Below, piece after piece: positions 8,641 to 18,749 of a DNA stretch of 64,000 bases (its first letter is position 1; each line of letters starts with the position of its first letter). A program made the translations under genes and the position numbers. Below the pieces are notes generated by a model that worked only from the letters and a program-made list of their open reading frames with translations, did no database searches and was not told the DNA's origin. Origin of the DNA: Rhizobium lentis. Its GTDB lineage: Bacteria; Pseudomonadota; Alphaproteobacteria; Rhizobiales; Rhizobiaceae. Location of the stretch: positions 496,001 to 560,000 of the forward strand of contig NZ_JACHBD010000001.1 in the NCBI RefSeq assembly GCF_014200175.1, read 5' to 3'.

Positions 8641-10021
8641 GCTGCGCCGGAGCACGCCGTTCCGGCTGGCCGTCACCTTCGGCGTCCTCTTCGTCGCCAC
8701 CTTCATCTTCAGCGGTGCGATCATGTACCACATGCTGCGCGCCGGCCTCGACCGCGATCTGGAACAATCGCTCCATGAGATGAATTCGCTGATCGCTTCG
8801 GCCTACCAGCCGCACGATACCGAAGATCTGATCAACGCGCTGGACAACTATGCGAGCTTCCAATCGACCTCCGATGGGCTCTACTCGCTGATGGATGCGG
8901 GCGGGCGCAAACTGGCCGGCAATTTCGCCGCGCCCCGCATCCCGAATGGCGTCTATACCGTAACCTCGGGAGATGTCGGGCTGAAGGGGCACGAACGCTA
9001 CCGCATGCAGGTCTCGGCGATCGGTCCCTATACCCTGGTGGTCGCCGAAAATTTCAACGATGTCGACGAAATGCTGAGGATCGTCCTCGTCAGCTTCGAA
9101 TGGGCTGCCGCGATTGCCGTGACGACCGCCATCGGCGGCGGCGTCTTCCTGGCATTTCGCGCCCAGGCGAGACTGGACAGGGTTGCCAACACCATGAACG
9201 ACGTCGCCCACGGCGCGCTGCAGGCCCGCATTCCGATCACCGGAAACGGCGACGATCTCGATACGGTGGCCATCCAGATCAATGCCGCTCTAGAACGGCT
9301 GCAGACATTGGTCGAGAGCATGCGGCAGGTCAGCGCCGATATCGCCCATGATCTCAAGACGCCTCTCAACAGGTTGCGTCTGACGCTGGATGCTGCCGTG
9401 GCGCGAAACGACCGGCAGCTCGACGTCTCGGCGCTTCTTGATGAGGCGAGATGCGAGAGCGACCGGATCAACACGACCTTCGCGGCACTCCTGCGCATTT
9501 CGCAGATCGAGGCCGGGGCCCGCAAGGAGCGTTTCCAGGAGACCGACATCGACGATGTGCTGGCCGTCATTTCCGAGGTCTATACCGATGTTGCCGAAGA
9601 CGCCGGCCAGTCACTGTCAATCGCCGAGCGCTGTGCCGCGCTCGTCCGGGGCGACCGCGATCTGCTGACGCAGATGATCGCCAATCTGGTGGAGAACGCC
9701 ATCAATCACTGCCCCGCCGGGACGGCGATCACGCTGTCGCTGCGGCGGCAGGACAATCGCGCCATATTGGCGGTCGCCGACAGCGGGCCGGGCATTCCCG
9801 CCGAGGAGCGCGAAAAGGTGTTCCGGCGTCTCTATCGCCTCGATAAGAGCCGGACGACTGAAGGAAGCGGCCTTGGTCTCAGCCTGGTCAGGGCGGTCGC
9901 CGACCTGCATTCGGCGGAGATCGCCATGGGCGACAACCATCCCGGCCTCACCGTTTCGATAGTCTTCCCGCTGCTGCCGGCTCCTCATTCCAGCCCCGCA
10001 TCCGCAGCGCCGCAAGCCTGA
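8627..10021 (+). CDS. Membrane sensor histidine kinase
   Basis: 464 residues. Transmembrane helix 1 is at about 13-37 and helix 2 at about 154-177, leaving a periplasmic sensor of roughly 115 residues. A HAMP linker follows, then the H-box DIAHDLKTPLNRL with His241, an N-box NLVENAINH, and G-boxes DSGPGIP and GSGLGLSLV. The stimulus is not deducible. It overlaps its response regulator by 14 bases, and its last 74 bases overlap the convergent glycosyltransferase gene; the proline/alanine-rich tail is probably dispensable. Confidence 0.93.
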   Translation: MRLAKLRRSTPFRLAVTFGVLFVATFIFSGAIMYHMLRAGLDRDLEQSLHEMNSLIASAYQPHDTEDLINALDNYASFQSTSDGLYSLMDAGGRKLAGNFAAPRIPNGVYTVTSGDVGLKGHERYRMQVSAIGPYTLVVAENFNDVDEMLRIVLVSFEWAAAIAVTTAIGGGVFLAFRAQARLDRVANTMNDVAHGALQARIPITGNGDDLDTVAIQINAALERLQTLVESMRQVSADIAHDLKTPLNRLRLTLDAAVARNDRQLDVSALLDEARCESDRINTTFAALLRISQIEAGARKERFQETDIDDVLAVISEVYTDVAEDAGQSLSIAERCAALVRGDRDLLTQMIANLVENAINHCPAGTAITLSLRRQDNRAILAVADSGPGIPAEEREKVFRRLYRLDKSRTTEGSGLGLSLVRAVADLHSAEIAMGDNHPGLTVSIVFPLLPAPHSSPASAAPQA

Positions 10022-10793
10022 CGAAGCGCACCGCGAAACGGCGCACCTCGGCCGCCGCGCGATACGGCAGGACGCTCCAAGGCCGGCGGCGGCCAAGGCG
10101 GTAGGTCGAGAGGCCTGCCTGTATCTGGGAATGCCGATCGGCCCGCTGGCTGACCGGAACCGGATCGACGAAGCAGGCCCGCAGCCCCTCGTCGAATTCC
10201 AGATCGAGCGCGAGATCATAGGGCAGCCGCATCGGAACCAGCCCATCGGCAATCCAGCCGGCAGCCTTGCGATTGATGAGATAAGCGCCCGAGCCCTTCT
10301 CGCGGGTGAGCGCGATCGCCAGAGAACGGGATGCCGTCAGCGGCTCCACCCTGTGCTTGCGGCCCGAATTCACCGTCGAAAGCCGCAGGATATCCCAGGA
10401 TTCGCAGTGATCGAGCGCGGCGGCGAGCACCTCGGCGAAGTCGTCATCGAAATCGAGATCGTCTTCGAGAATGAGAGCAAATTCGCCGTTGCCGGCGAGG
10501 AACCTTCTCGCGCACTCGACATGGCTGAGATAGCAGCCGATCTCGAAAGGATTCGGCTTTCGGCCATGCCGGCGCAGATAGGATTGCCCGTCGAAATCGC
10601 GGCGCGGCAGGGATATGCCGATGCCGTCGACGGCCGCCACGCGCTCGAAGCCTATGCCGATCTCCGACAGCAGGCGCTCCATGCGAAACCGGCGAAGTTC
10701 CGCCCGGTCGAGATTGATGAGATAGGTATTGATCCGCAGGCTGACCGGATGGACTGCCGTGGCGATGGCGGCGGTTGCGGCGCGCATGTTCAT
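9948..10793 (-). CDS. Glycosyltransferase family 25 (LPS-type)
   Basis: 281 residues from ATG 10793. YLINLDRAELRRFRME is the family-25 opening. GRKPNPFEIGCYLSHVECAR and FALILEDDLDFDDDF carry the conserved acceptor region and the acidic metal/nucleotide segment (EDD). GSGAYLINRKAAGWI and PYDLALDLEFD are the C-terminal hallmarks. These enzymes usually add galactose or glucose to lipopolysaccharide or other surface glycans from UDP-sugars. Upstream ATGs would add a low-complexity extension and are not favoured. It ends 74 bases inside the 3' end of the convergent kinase gene. Confidence 0.85.
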   Translation of the reverse strand: MNMRAATAAIATAVHPVSLRINTYLINLDRAELRRFRMERLLSEIGIGFERVAAVDGIGISLPRRDFDGQSYLRRHGRKPNPFEIGCYLSHVECARRFLAGNGEFALILEDDLDFDDDFAEVLAAALDHCESWDILRLSTVNSGRKHRVEPLTASRSLAIALTREKGSGAYLINRKAAGWIADGLVPMRLPYDLALDLEFDEGLRACFVDPVPVSQRADRHSQIQAGLSTYRLGRRRPWSVLPYRAAAEVRRFAVRFVRLAALRMRGWNEEPAAAGRLSKR

Positions 10794-11020
10794 GAGAGCT
10801 GGCCTCGACTTGGATGTGACGACGGCACCAGGCTGCGCCCGAAAACTCACGGGGACTTCGCCCGAACTATACAAATTCGTAAAGCGCGCCCGCCTTTTGC
10901 CGATTGCAGGCATCCGGGCAGTGCCTCGATGCGCGAATGATGGGTTGAGATGGTCTCCGGCAACGGCTATCTCAGGCAAAACTCAGGCGGCTCTTCCGCG
11001 AACCACAAGGCCACGGCTTC

Positions 11021-11947
11021 ATGATCCCAGATTTCCTCGTCACCCATTCCGGTGGCTTCCATGCCGACGAACTGCTGTCGAGCGTCATCCTGACCCGGCT
11101 GTTCCCGCAGGCCCGCATCGTCCGCAGCCGCGCACCGGAATGGATCACGCCCGGGCCAGACCGCATCATCTATGATGTCGGCGGCGCCTATGACGCCGAA
11201 GCTGGGATTTTCGATCACCATCAGCGCGGCGCGCCGCTGCGGGACGATGGCCAGCCCTTGAGTTCCTTTGGCCTGATCTGGAAGCATTACGGCCATGATT
11301 ATCTCGCCGCCGCGGGTATTCCCGAAGAGAATATCGCCGAGCTCCATGCTTCCTTCGATGCGAGCTTCGTCCTGCCGATCGATCTGACGGATAATGGCGC
11401 GCTCAGCCCCTCCGGACCGCTCGCCGGTCTCACCCTGCCCGCCCTGCTGGAAACCCTGAAGCCGGTCTTCGATGACCGCGCCCCCGAGGCAGACGACCGC
11501 GCTTTCCATGCAGCGCTTGCCATCGCCAGCAGCTTCGTCGAGGCAAAGATCGCCCAGAGCGCCGCGAAATTGCGAGCCGAAGCGATCGTGCAGCAGGCAA
11601 TCCGCTATTCCGGTGAAGGCCGCGTTCTCGAATTGCCGCTGGGCATGCCCTTCCGCCCCGCGATCGTGAAGGCAGGCGCCGATCACCTGCTCTTCGTCGT
11701 CCACCCGCGCGAAAAGGATTGGTGCGTGACCGGCATCCGGCGCGCCGACGAAGGCTTCGAGCTGAGAGCCGATCTGCCCGCCGCCTGGGCCGGCCTGACC
11801 AATGGCGAACTGGAGGCCGTCTGCGGCGTACCCGGCGCCAGCTTCTGCCACAACGGCCGCTTCATCGCCGCTGCCAGGACCCGCGAGGCAGCCCTCGCCA
11901 TGGCCGGGCTTGCGATCGAGGAGGCGGTTTCTATCGGAAAGGTCTGA
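11021..11947 (+). CDS. MYG1 family protein (UPF0160, DHH-like metal hydrolase)
   Basis: 308 residues, the usual bacterial length. The motif THSGGFHADELLS near the N-terminus and YDVGGAYDAEAGIFDHHQRG around residues 48-68 are the metal-ligand signatures of the MYG1 family, related to DHH phosphoesterases. Eukaryotic MYG1 is reported to be a 3'-5' RNA exonuclease; the bacterial role is not established. Divergent from the glycosyltransferase with a 227-bp gap; the ribosome site is weak. It stands alone. Confidence 0.88.
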   Translation: MIPDFLVTHSGGFHADELLSSVILTRLFPQARIVRSRAPEWITPGPDRIIYDVGGAYDAEAGIFDHHQRGAPLRDDGQPLSSFGLIWKHYGHDYLAAAGIPEENIAELHASFDASFVLPIDLTDNGALSPSGPLAGLTLPALLETLKPVFDDRAPEADDRAFHAALAIASSFVEAKIAQSAAKLRAEAIVQQAIRYSGEGRVLELPLGMPFRPAIVKAGADHLLFVVHPREKDWCVTGIRRADEGFELRADLPAAWAGLTNGELEAVCGVPGASFCHNGRFIAAARTREAALAMAGLAIEEAVSIGKV

Positions 11948-12029
11948 TCGCGGCCAGGGACGTTGAACAGAAGATGCCGGAGCCTTCAACCCTGCCGAGA
12001 TTGTTGGCAGGCCGGCCCACCAACCCTCC

Positions 12030-12112
12030 GTCCTGCTCGAGCTTGTCCCGAGCATCTGCCTCCGGTCGACTGGGCGGGAGATCCTCGGCACAAGGCCGAG
12101 GATGGCGCCGAG
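12030..12112 (+). repeat. RIME-like intergenic mosaic element, copy A
   Basis: About 83 bases with two imperfect palindromes: one around TGCTCGAG...CCCGAGCA and one around ATCCTCGGC...GCCGAGGAT. The same arrangement recurs at 34964-35048 (inverted) and 56271-56355. This fits the Rhizobium-specific intergenic mosaic elements known from rhizobia. It lies between the 3' ends of the MYG1 and ilvC genes, and the second palindrome could be transcribed as a hairpin from either side. Confidence 0.75.
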
Positions 12113-12131
12113 TTGAGAATGAGGCCTGTCA

Positions 12132-12164
12132 AAGCAAGAAAGGCCGAGCTTTCAGCCCGGCCTT
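12132..12164 (-). terminator. Rho-independent terminator of ilvC
   Basis: On the minus strand, AGGCCGGGCT, a three-base loop and AGCTCGGCCT form a ten-base stem (12141-12163), followed by TTCTTGCTTT. It begins about 25 bases after the ilvC stop. One G-T pair interrupts an otherwise GC-rich stem. Position and orientation make a terminator the best reading. Confidence 0.75.
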
Positions 12165-12187
12165 CCGTTCAATATCAGCGAAGTCGC

Positions 12188-13243
<1,056 letters not shown>

Positions 13244-13257
13244 TCATTAAGGCGAAA

Positions 13258-13914
13258 TCAGCCGAGAGCCGGCATCTCCGCCAGTACCTTCTCCGTGCCA
13301 TAGAGCCGGAGGAAGGCGGTCACCGCCTTCTCCGCCTGGCGCGCGGTATCCTTGAGGCCGGGTTCGCCGAGCAGCATGCGCACATGCAGATCGGAGACAA
13401 CAAGGCCGTAAAGGGTATGATAGGCCTCGTCGGCATCGGCAAAGCGCAGCAGCCCTGCCCTCTTGCCGGAATCGATCAGCGCCATGGCGCGCCGGTCGAT
13501 CTGGCGGCGGCCGCGCTCGAGCAGCAGTTTGCCGAGCTTGGAGCCGTCGCGATGCGACTGGCCGATGGCGAGCCGGTTCAGCGCCAGCGAGACGTCGCCG
13601 GCCAGCACCTCCAGCAGGTCGCGCGCGAAGATGACGACATGGTCGTGCAGGCTCGCCGCCGTCAGCCGCTCACCGTTGCGCTCGAAGGTGCGCACTTTGC
13701 TCGCCTGATAGGCGATCATCGCCGAGAGCAGGCCATCGCGGTCGCCGAACCACTTGTAGAGGCTTTCCTTGGAGCAATTGGCGGCACGCGCGACACCCGA
13801 GGTCGTCAGCGCCTTCTCGCCGCCATCGACGAGCAACCGCAGCGCCTGCTCCAGAACGGCGTTCTGGCGCGGCGAAAATTCGCTCGGCTCTGCAGTATCG
13901 ACGGACACGGTCAT
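13258..13914 (-). CDS. TetR/AcrR-family transcriptional regulator
   Basis: 218 residues from ATG 13914, which has GGGAG five bases upstream; an ATG nine bases earlier lacks spacing for a ribosome site. The N-terminal HTH reads ALTTSGVARAANCSKESLYKWFGDRDGLL (about residues 36-64). The C-terminal half resembles AefR-type TetR ligand domains. A perfect 16-bp palindrome lies just upstream of the start, suggesting autoregulation. It is 50 bp upstream of ilvC on the same strand, so read-through into ilvC is possible, but ilvC probably has its own promoter. Ligand unknown. Confidence 0.88.
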   Translation of the reverse strand: MTVSVDTAEPSEFSPRQNAVLEQALRLLVDGGEKALTTSGVARAANCSKESLYKWFGDRDGLLSAMIAYQASKVRTFERNGERLTAASLHDHVVIFARDLLEVLAGDVSLALNRLAIGQSHRDGSKLGKLLLERGRRQIDRRAMALIDSGKRAGLLRFADADEAYHTLYGLVVSDLHVRMLLGEPGLKDTARQAEKAVTAFLRLYGTEKVLAEMPALG

Positions 13915-13926
13915 GGCTCCCATATA

Positions 13927-13942
13927 CGTACCGTACGGTACG
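13927..13942. promoter_or_regulatory. Perfect 16-bp palindrome, probable TetR operator
   Basis: CGTACCGTACGGTACG is identical to its own reverse complement. It ends 13 bases upstream of the TetR start at 13914, where it would overlap the promoter or transcription start. TetR dimers bind such inverted repeats, and CGTACGGTACG-like sites are known for several members. Autorepression is inferred from position. Confidence 0.65.
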
Positions 13943-14094
13943 GTTCGCGAGCTTTATGCGGCAAACCGATCGGGCCGTCAAGCAGGCCCGGCAGATTTTT
14001 ATACGGGAAAGACCGGCACGGCACCAGAATTGGATCGGCGGATACGTTATAGGAACTGCATAGTGTTACGGGACGTCATTTGCCGGAGCCTGTC

Positions 14095-14553
14095 ATGTCG
14101 CGCCTTTCTGCTGCCCTTCTCCTGGCCGGAGCGATGCTCCTGGCAACGACGTCCTTCACCGGTCGCGCCGCCGCGCAGTCGGACAGCGAGGTCTATGAGC
14201 GTATCGAGGAATTGCACGGCGATGCCGCGGGCTTCGACCGGCCGCTGCGCCAGCTCGTTCTGGCGATGCGCTCCGGCGACGCCGAGACCGTCGCCGGCCT
14301 TGCCGAATATCCGCTGACCGTGAAGGCCAATGGCGAGACCTACGATGTCGAGACCGCCGAGCATTTCATCGAGAATTTCGACGGTCTGGTGACGCCGGAG
14401 ACCCGCCGCGCCGTCGGCCGCCAGCAATATGACGATCTGTTCGTCAGCAGCGAGGGCGTCATGCTCGCAAACGGCGCCGTCTGGATGGGCGCCGTTTGCG
14501 ACGACAACGCCTGCGACGAGAGCCATTGGGCGATCACCGCCATCAACAATTAG
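14095..14553 (+). CDS. Secreted hypothetical protein
   Basis: 152 residues from ATG 14095, with GGAG six bases upstream. The N-terminus MSRLSAALLLAGAMLL...GRAAAQ is a clear Sec signal peptide with an AAA/AQ cleavage site near residue 28. The mature part of about 120 residues is acidic, with a two-cysteine pair near the C-terminus (VCDDNACDES) that could form a disulfide in the periplasm. I recognise no family; the fold may be a small nuclear-transport-factor-2-like domain, but that is a guess. Flanked by the TetR gene upstream (divergent) and the FGGY kinase downstream (convergent, 15-bp gap). Confidence 0.75.
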   Translation: MSRLSAALLLAGAMLLATTSFTGRAAAQSDSEVYERIEELHGDAAGFDRPLRQLVLAMRSGDAETVAGLAEYPLTVKANGETYDVETAEHFIENFDGLVTPETRRAVGRQQYDDLFVSSEGVMLANGAVWMGAVCDDNACDESHWAITAINN

Positions 14554-14568
14554 CCTCGCGCAGCAGTA

Positions 14569-16200
14569 TCACCCATCGTTGCGAAGCTTGCGCGCCAGCG
14601 TCTGAAGCTCCTTGAAGGCTTCGTAACGCTTGCGGTGGAGATCCGAAATCTCAGCCTCAGACGGCTGAAAGCGTGTTTCCACCCCGGTGAGCTCACTCAT
14701 CGCCGCGCGCACATCGGCAAATTGGCGGCCGGCGACGGCGCCGAGGATGGCCGCCCCGAGCAGCACCGGCTCCTCGGCGGTCGTGGCGACCACCGGCTTG
14801 CCGCTCGCATCGGCGAGCATCTGGCGGACGAAATCGTGCTGGCCGGCACCACCGCTGATGACGATGTTTTCGACGGTGACGCCCGCCTCGGCCTGCGTCT
14901 CGATGATCTGCCTGAGGCCGTAGCCGATGCCGCAAAGCCCGGCAACATAGAGCGAGACAAGGCTGTCGACATCCCGCTCCATGCCGAGACCGGCGATAAC
15001 AGCCCGGGCATGCGGATCGGCAAAGGGCGCGCGGTTGCCGAGGAACTCGGGAACGACATGCAGCCCGGCCGCCAGCCTGACGGCATCGGAGGCACGGCCC
15101 GCCTTGCCGGCGGCCATGTCAGCCAGCAGGACCGGCAGCGCAGTGCCTGCGCTCGTCGCAAGCTCCCTCGCCTCGCCGGCCGCCGGATGGAAGGAGAGGA
15201 GATGGTCGATCGCCGCGCCGGCGGCACTCTGGCCACCCTCGTTCAGCCAGAGGCCCGGCACCATCGCCGAATAGTAAGGTCCCCAGACGCCGGAAACGAA
15301 AGACGGTTCCGCCGTCGAGGTCATGGTGCAGGAGGAGGTCCCGAAGACATAGGCAAGATTGGCCTGCGGATCGGCGCCGACGGTGCCGACACCGCCGGCA
15401 TGGGCATCGATCAGCCCGGCCGCGACGGCCGTGCCCGGCACCAGGCCGAGTTCTTCGGCCGCTGCAGCGGTCAGTCCCTCACCGAGCGCCGAACCGGGCT
15501 CGACGATGGAGGTGCCGATGCGGGCAAAACCTTCGTCCGCCAGCACGCCGAGGCCGATCTGATGGAAATAGCTGCTGTCCCAGCGCTTTTCATGGGCGAG
15601 ATAGGTCCACTTGCAGGTGACGGTGCAGATCGAGCGCGAGAGGTCGCCGCTCGCCCGCCAGGTGAGGAAATCCGCAAGGTCGAAGAATTGCCAGGCGGCA
15701 TCGAACACCTCGCGGCGGTTTTCGCTCAGCCAGAGAAGCTTGGGCGTTTCCATCTCGGGCGAGATGCGGCCGCCGACATAGCGCAGCACATCATGCCCGA
15801 AGGCGTTGATGCGCTCCGCCTGCGGGACGGCACGGTGGTCCATCCACACGATGATGTCCCGGTCCGGATCTTCCGAAGGCCCGACGGGCAGCGGTTTGCC
15901 GCCTTCGCCGAGGACGACGAGCGAGCAGGTGGCGTCGAAGCCGAGCCCGACCACGGAAGCCGGATCGACGCCGGCTGTGGCAACCGCCTCCCGCACGGCC
16001 GCGCAGACGGCGCGCCAGATTTCGCTGCTCGACTGCTCGACGATGGAACCGGCTTCATGAAACAGGCTGATATTGCGCTTGGCGGAGGCCAGCATGCTGC
16101 CGGCCATATCGAACAGGCCGGCCCGGGCGCTGCCGGTGCCGACATCGACGCCGATGACGTATCTGGCATCCGCCTCCGGGGCGTGGAATGTGTCGCTCAT
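14569..16200 (-). CDS. FGGY-family pentulose kinase (ribulokinase-like)
   Basis: 543 residues from ATG 16200. The N-terminal ATPase motif is YVIGVDVGTGSARAGLFD (residues 14-31), with DPDRDIIVWMDHRA and LWLSENRREVFDAAWQFFDLADFLTWRASGD typical of the FGGY pentulose-kinase subgroup of about 540 residues. GVTVENIVISGGAGQHDFVRQMLAD is the second FGGY signature. It phosphorylates a keto-pentose or related polyol with ATP. Longer starts would add an untypical extension. It is the last gene of the ugpBAEQ-HAD operon, separated from the HAD gene by 150 bp. The substrate may be a polyol delivered by the transporter; this is inference. Confidence 0.87.
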   Translation of the reverse strand: MSDTFHAPEADARYVIGVDVGTGSARAGLFDMAGSMLASAKRNISLFHEAGSIVEQSSSEIWRAVCAAVREAVATAGVDPASVVGLGFDATCSLVVLGEGGKPLPVGPSEDPDRDIIVWMDHRAVPQAERINAFGHDVLRYVGGRISPEMETPKLLWLSENRREVFDAAWQFFDLADFLTWRASGDLSRSICTVTCKWTYLAHEKRWDSSYFHQIGLGVLADEGFARIGTSIVEPGSALGEGLTAAAAEELGLVPGTAVAAGLIDAHAGGVGTVGADPQANLAYVFGTSSCTMTSTAEPSFVSGVWGPYYSAMVPGLWLNEGGQSAAGAAIDHLLSFHPAAGEARELATSAGTALPVLLADMAAGKAGRASDAVRLAAGLHVVPEFLGNRAPFADPHARAVIAGLGMERDVDSLVSLYVAGLCGIGYGLRQIIETQAEAGVTVENIVISGGAGQHDFVRQMLADASGKPVVATTAEEPVLLGAAILGAVAGRQFADVRAAMSELTGVETRFQPSEAEISDLHRKRYEAFKELQTLARKLRNDG

Positions 16201-16350
16201 GGTCTCTCGCTTCAGATCGCCTGCGATCGGGTTGATGGGCAGTTTCAGCCGGATTTCAAACTCTACGTCTGGAAAGATCGCCTCCAGGGAGGCTGACATT
16301 ACGCAGTCGCGGCGCCATGGCAAGGAGGCCAACGCGCTGGGCAGATGCCG

Positions 16351-17067
16351 TCACAGCCTTCCTCCGACATTTTCGAGAATGGCAGTGAGCTCCCCCGCCC
16401 CTGTCGCAACGGCGGCTGCTCCGGCGGCATCGAGCACCGCGCGACGGCCGGGCCTCGGATCGGCCGGATCGACGAAACCGATGGCCGTCATGCCTGCGGC
16501 GATTGCCGCCGCCACGCCATGGACGCTGTCGTCGATCATGACTGACTTGCCCGGACGGGCCCGGAAGCGCTCGGCGCAATGCAACAGCAGGTCGGGTGCC
16601 GGTTTCGGCCGCGAGACAGCTTCGGCGCTGAACACGCCCTCGGCGAAGGCGCTCCAGAGATCGAGCTTGCCGAGGCTGTTGCGCAGCCGCTGCATCGTGC
16701 TGTTCGATGCGACGCATTTCGGACGGTCGAGGTTGTTGACGACCTCGGCAATGCCGGCAATCGGCTTCAGCGAGCGTTCGAATTCCTCGAACAGATGGCG
16801 ATGCCACTGCTCGAACAGCGCGGGCACATCGCTGATCCCGTATTCGCGCCGGCACATTTCGGCGATGATGCTTTCCGAATTGCCGGTGAATTTGACATGG
16901 GCCTCCGCCGCGCTGATCGCAATACCGGCGCCTTGCAGCGTTTCCGCGAGCGTGCGGCTGGCGATCGGCTCGCTGTCGATCAGCACGCCGTCGCAATCGA
17001 AGATCACGAGGTCGATGCTGTCCATGGCGCCTCGCGTGCCGGGATGATCGATGCGGCTATCGAGCAT
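16351..17067 (-). CDS. HAD-superfamily phosphatase (subfamily IA)
   Basis: 238 residues. Start 17067 is supported by GGAGGTGA five bases upstream and lies four bases after the ugpQ stop. Motif I is IFDCDGVLIDSEP (nucleophile and acid aspartates), motif II CVASNST, motif III lysine in SRPKPAPDLLL, and motif IV MIDDSVHGV. The short cap inserted after motif I is that of phosphoglycolate-phosphatase-like enzymes. In this operon a plausible job is hydrolysis of a sugar or polyol phosphate, for example glycerol 3-phosphate or an intermediate of the FGGY pathway. Confidence 0.85.
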   Translation of the reverse strand: MLDSRIDHPGTRGAMDSIDLVIFDCDGVLIDSEPIASRTLAETLQGAGIAISAAEAHVKFTGNSESIIAEMCRREYGISDVPALFEQWHRHLFEEFERSLKPIAGIAEVVNNLDRPKCVASNSTMQRLRNSLGKLDLWSAFAEGVFSAEAVSRPKPAPDLLLHCAERFRARPGKSVMIDDSVHGVAAAIAAGMTAIGFVDPADPRPGRRAVLDAAGAAAVATGAGELTAILENVGGRL

Positions 17068-17070
17068 GCC

Positions 17071-17799
17071 TCACCTCCGCGCCTGCAGGGCGAGATCCGG
17101 CCGGTCCGTGGTGATCTGCCGGATCGGTTTGGCGAGCCAGTATTCGAGATCGCTCGTTTCGTTCGGAACCCAGGCGCCGAGCCGGTCGAGCGGCACGTGC
17201 TGGGTGATCTCGTCCCACTTCGCCTGAAGCAGCGACTTCTCGATCGCGATAATATCCGAGCACTGCTTCATTAGGCGGAGGCCGCTCGCAAGGCCGAGGC
17301 GCTCGGCCGACTTGGCGTCGAAGGACGACAAGGTGCGAATTCCGGGCGCGGCCTTGCGAATATCGGCAAGCACGTCGGGATGAAAGCTCGTCAGGATCGA
17401 GCGCTCCTTTAGACCAAGCCGCTCGACTGCGGCGAATGCCTTGGCCGCCAACCCCTCGTAAGGCGTCCCGTCGGCGTGCGTCTTCAGTTCGATGTGAAGT
17501 TCGAGCGGCGTGTCCTTGAAGACGGCAAGGACCTCTTCCAGTGTCGGGATCGCCTCCCCGTCGCTGTCCTTGAGGCCGATTTCCCGATGTTTGCCGGGTC
17601 CGAGATCGGCGACCGGCCCATGTGTATCCGTGGTGCGTTCGAGCGTCGGGTCATGAATGACGAGCATTTCGCCAGACCGCGTCAGGTGGATGTCGAATTC
17701 CACGCCATCGACCGGCATTTGCGCAAGTTTTCGGAAGCCTGAAAGACTGTTTTCAGGCCAGAGATTGCGGCCACCGCGGTGGCCGATGATATGCACCAT
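17071..17799 (-). CDS. ugpQ: Glycerophosphodiester phosphodiesterase
   Basis: 242 residues, cytoplasmic (no signal peptide), as for E. coli UgpQ. It hydrolyses glycerophosphodiesters to sn-glycerol 3-phosphate and an alcohol. HIIGHRGGRNLWPENS holds the catalytic His and Arg, GVEFDIHLTRSGEMLVIHDPTLERTT the metal-binding Glu/Asp and second His, and ELHIELK a further conserved acid. It follows ugpE by 27 bases in the importer operon, coupling uptake to hydrolysis. The HAD gene starts four bases after its stop. Confidence 0.93.
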   Translation of the reverse strand: MVHIIGHRGGRNLWPENSLSGFRKLAQMPVDGVEFDIHLTRSGEMLVIHDPTLERTTDTHGPVADLGPGKHREIGLKDSDGEAIPTLEEVLAVFKDTPLELHIELKTHADGTPYEGLAAKAFAAVERLGLKERSILTSFHPDVLADIRKAAPGIRTLSSFDAKSAERLGLASGLRLMKQCSDIIAIEKSLLQAKWDEITQHVPLDRLGAWVPNETSDLEYWLAKPIRQITTDRPDLALQARR

Positions 17800-17826
17800 C
17801 GTCTGAATATCCTTGAGATCTTCGTG

Positions 17827-18747
17827 TTATTTTCCGGAGTCCACCAGCCCTTTGGTGAACCAGCGTTGCATGAAGAGAATGACGGCCGCAGGCGGCAGCA
17901 TGACGAGCAGCGCAGCGCTCATCGCAATGTTCCAGGCAGGCGCGGAGTCCGAGACCGGAACGAGTTGCTTCAGCCCGAGGACGGCCGTTCCCATCTCCTT
18001 GTCGGTGGTGAAGAGCAGCGGCCACAAATACTGGTTCCAGCCGTAGAGAAACAGGATGATCGACAGCGCCGCGATGTTGGCGCGCGACAGCGGCAGCAGG
18101 ATATCCTTGAAGAACTTCAACGGACCGGCGCCGTCGAGCTTGGCCGCCTCGCAAAGCTCGTCGGGAACGGTCAGGAAGAACTGCCGGAACAGAAAGGTCG
18201 CCGAGGCAGAGGCGATCAGCGGCAGGATCAGCCCGGCATAGCTGTTGACCATGTTCCATTTCAGCGAGGTTTCGATGCTGTACCCGGTCAGCCGTTCGAC
18301 GACGCCGGAAAGGCCGATCGTGCCGGCAAGCCAGCGGATCGGCCCGGCAGCATCGGCGACCGCTTCATAGGTTGGGATGATGCGGACCTCGACCGGAAGC
18401 ATCAGCGACACGAAGATCAGCCAGAACGCCGTCATGCGGAACGGGAAGCGGAAATAGGTGACGCCGAATGCGGCGATCAGCGAGATCGCCAGCTTGCCGA
18501 CGACGATGCCGGCGGTGACGATGATCGAATTCAGGAATAGCTGGGAGAACTCGCCCTGCTGCCAGGCGGCGGCCAGGTTTTCGAAGAAATGCGAGCCGGG
18601 CAAGACCGGGAACGGCGCCTGCTGAACCTCCTGCAAGGTGAGCGAGCCGGCGACGAAGGCGAAATAGAGCGGCAGGCAGACGAAAACCGCGCCGATCAAC
18701 AATATGGCGTGGCAGAAGATCGATAGACCGAGATGGCGTTCGGGCAT
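17827..18747 (-). CDS. ugpE: ABC transporter permease, UgpE type
   Basis: 306 residues with six predicted membrane helices and the coupling loop EAAKLDGAGPLKFFKDILLPLS that docks with the ATPase. The sequence MPERHLGLSIFCHAILLIG opens with helix 1; FLYGWNQYLWPLL and an ending in FTKGLVDSGK are typical of UgpE. ATG 18747 lies three bases after the ugpA stop, so the two permease genes are translationally coupled. The longer reading frame upstream of this start is just the shadow of ugpA. Confidence 0.93.
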   Translation of the reverse strand: MPERHLGLSIFCHAILLIGAVFVCLPLYFAFVAGSLTLQEVQQAPFPVLPGSHFFENLAAAWQQGEFSQLFLNSIIVTAGIVVGKLAISLIAAFGVTYFRFPFRMTAFWLIFVSLMLPVEVRIIPTYEAVADAAGPIRWLAGTIGLSGVVERLTGYSIETSLKWNMVNSYAGLILPLIASASATFLFRQFFLTVPDELCEAAKLDGAGPLKFFKDILLPLSRANIAALSIILFLYGWNQYLWPLLFTTDKEMGTAVLGLKQLVPVSDSAPAWNIAMSAALLVMLPPAAVILFMQRWFTKGLVDSGK

Positions 18748-18749
18748 GG

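Noticed and set aside
14635..16296. A 553-residue open frame on the plus strand antisense to the FGGY kinase
   Set aside because: Arg/Asp/Gly/Ala-rich sequence typical of the shadow of a high-GC gene; the minus strand has a full FGGY kinase with motifs.
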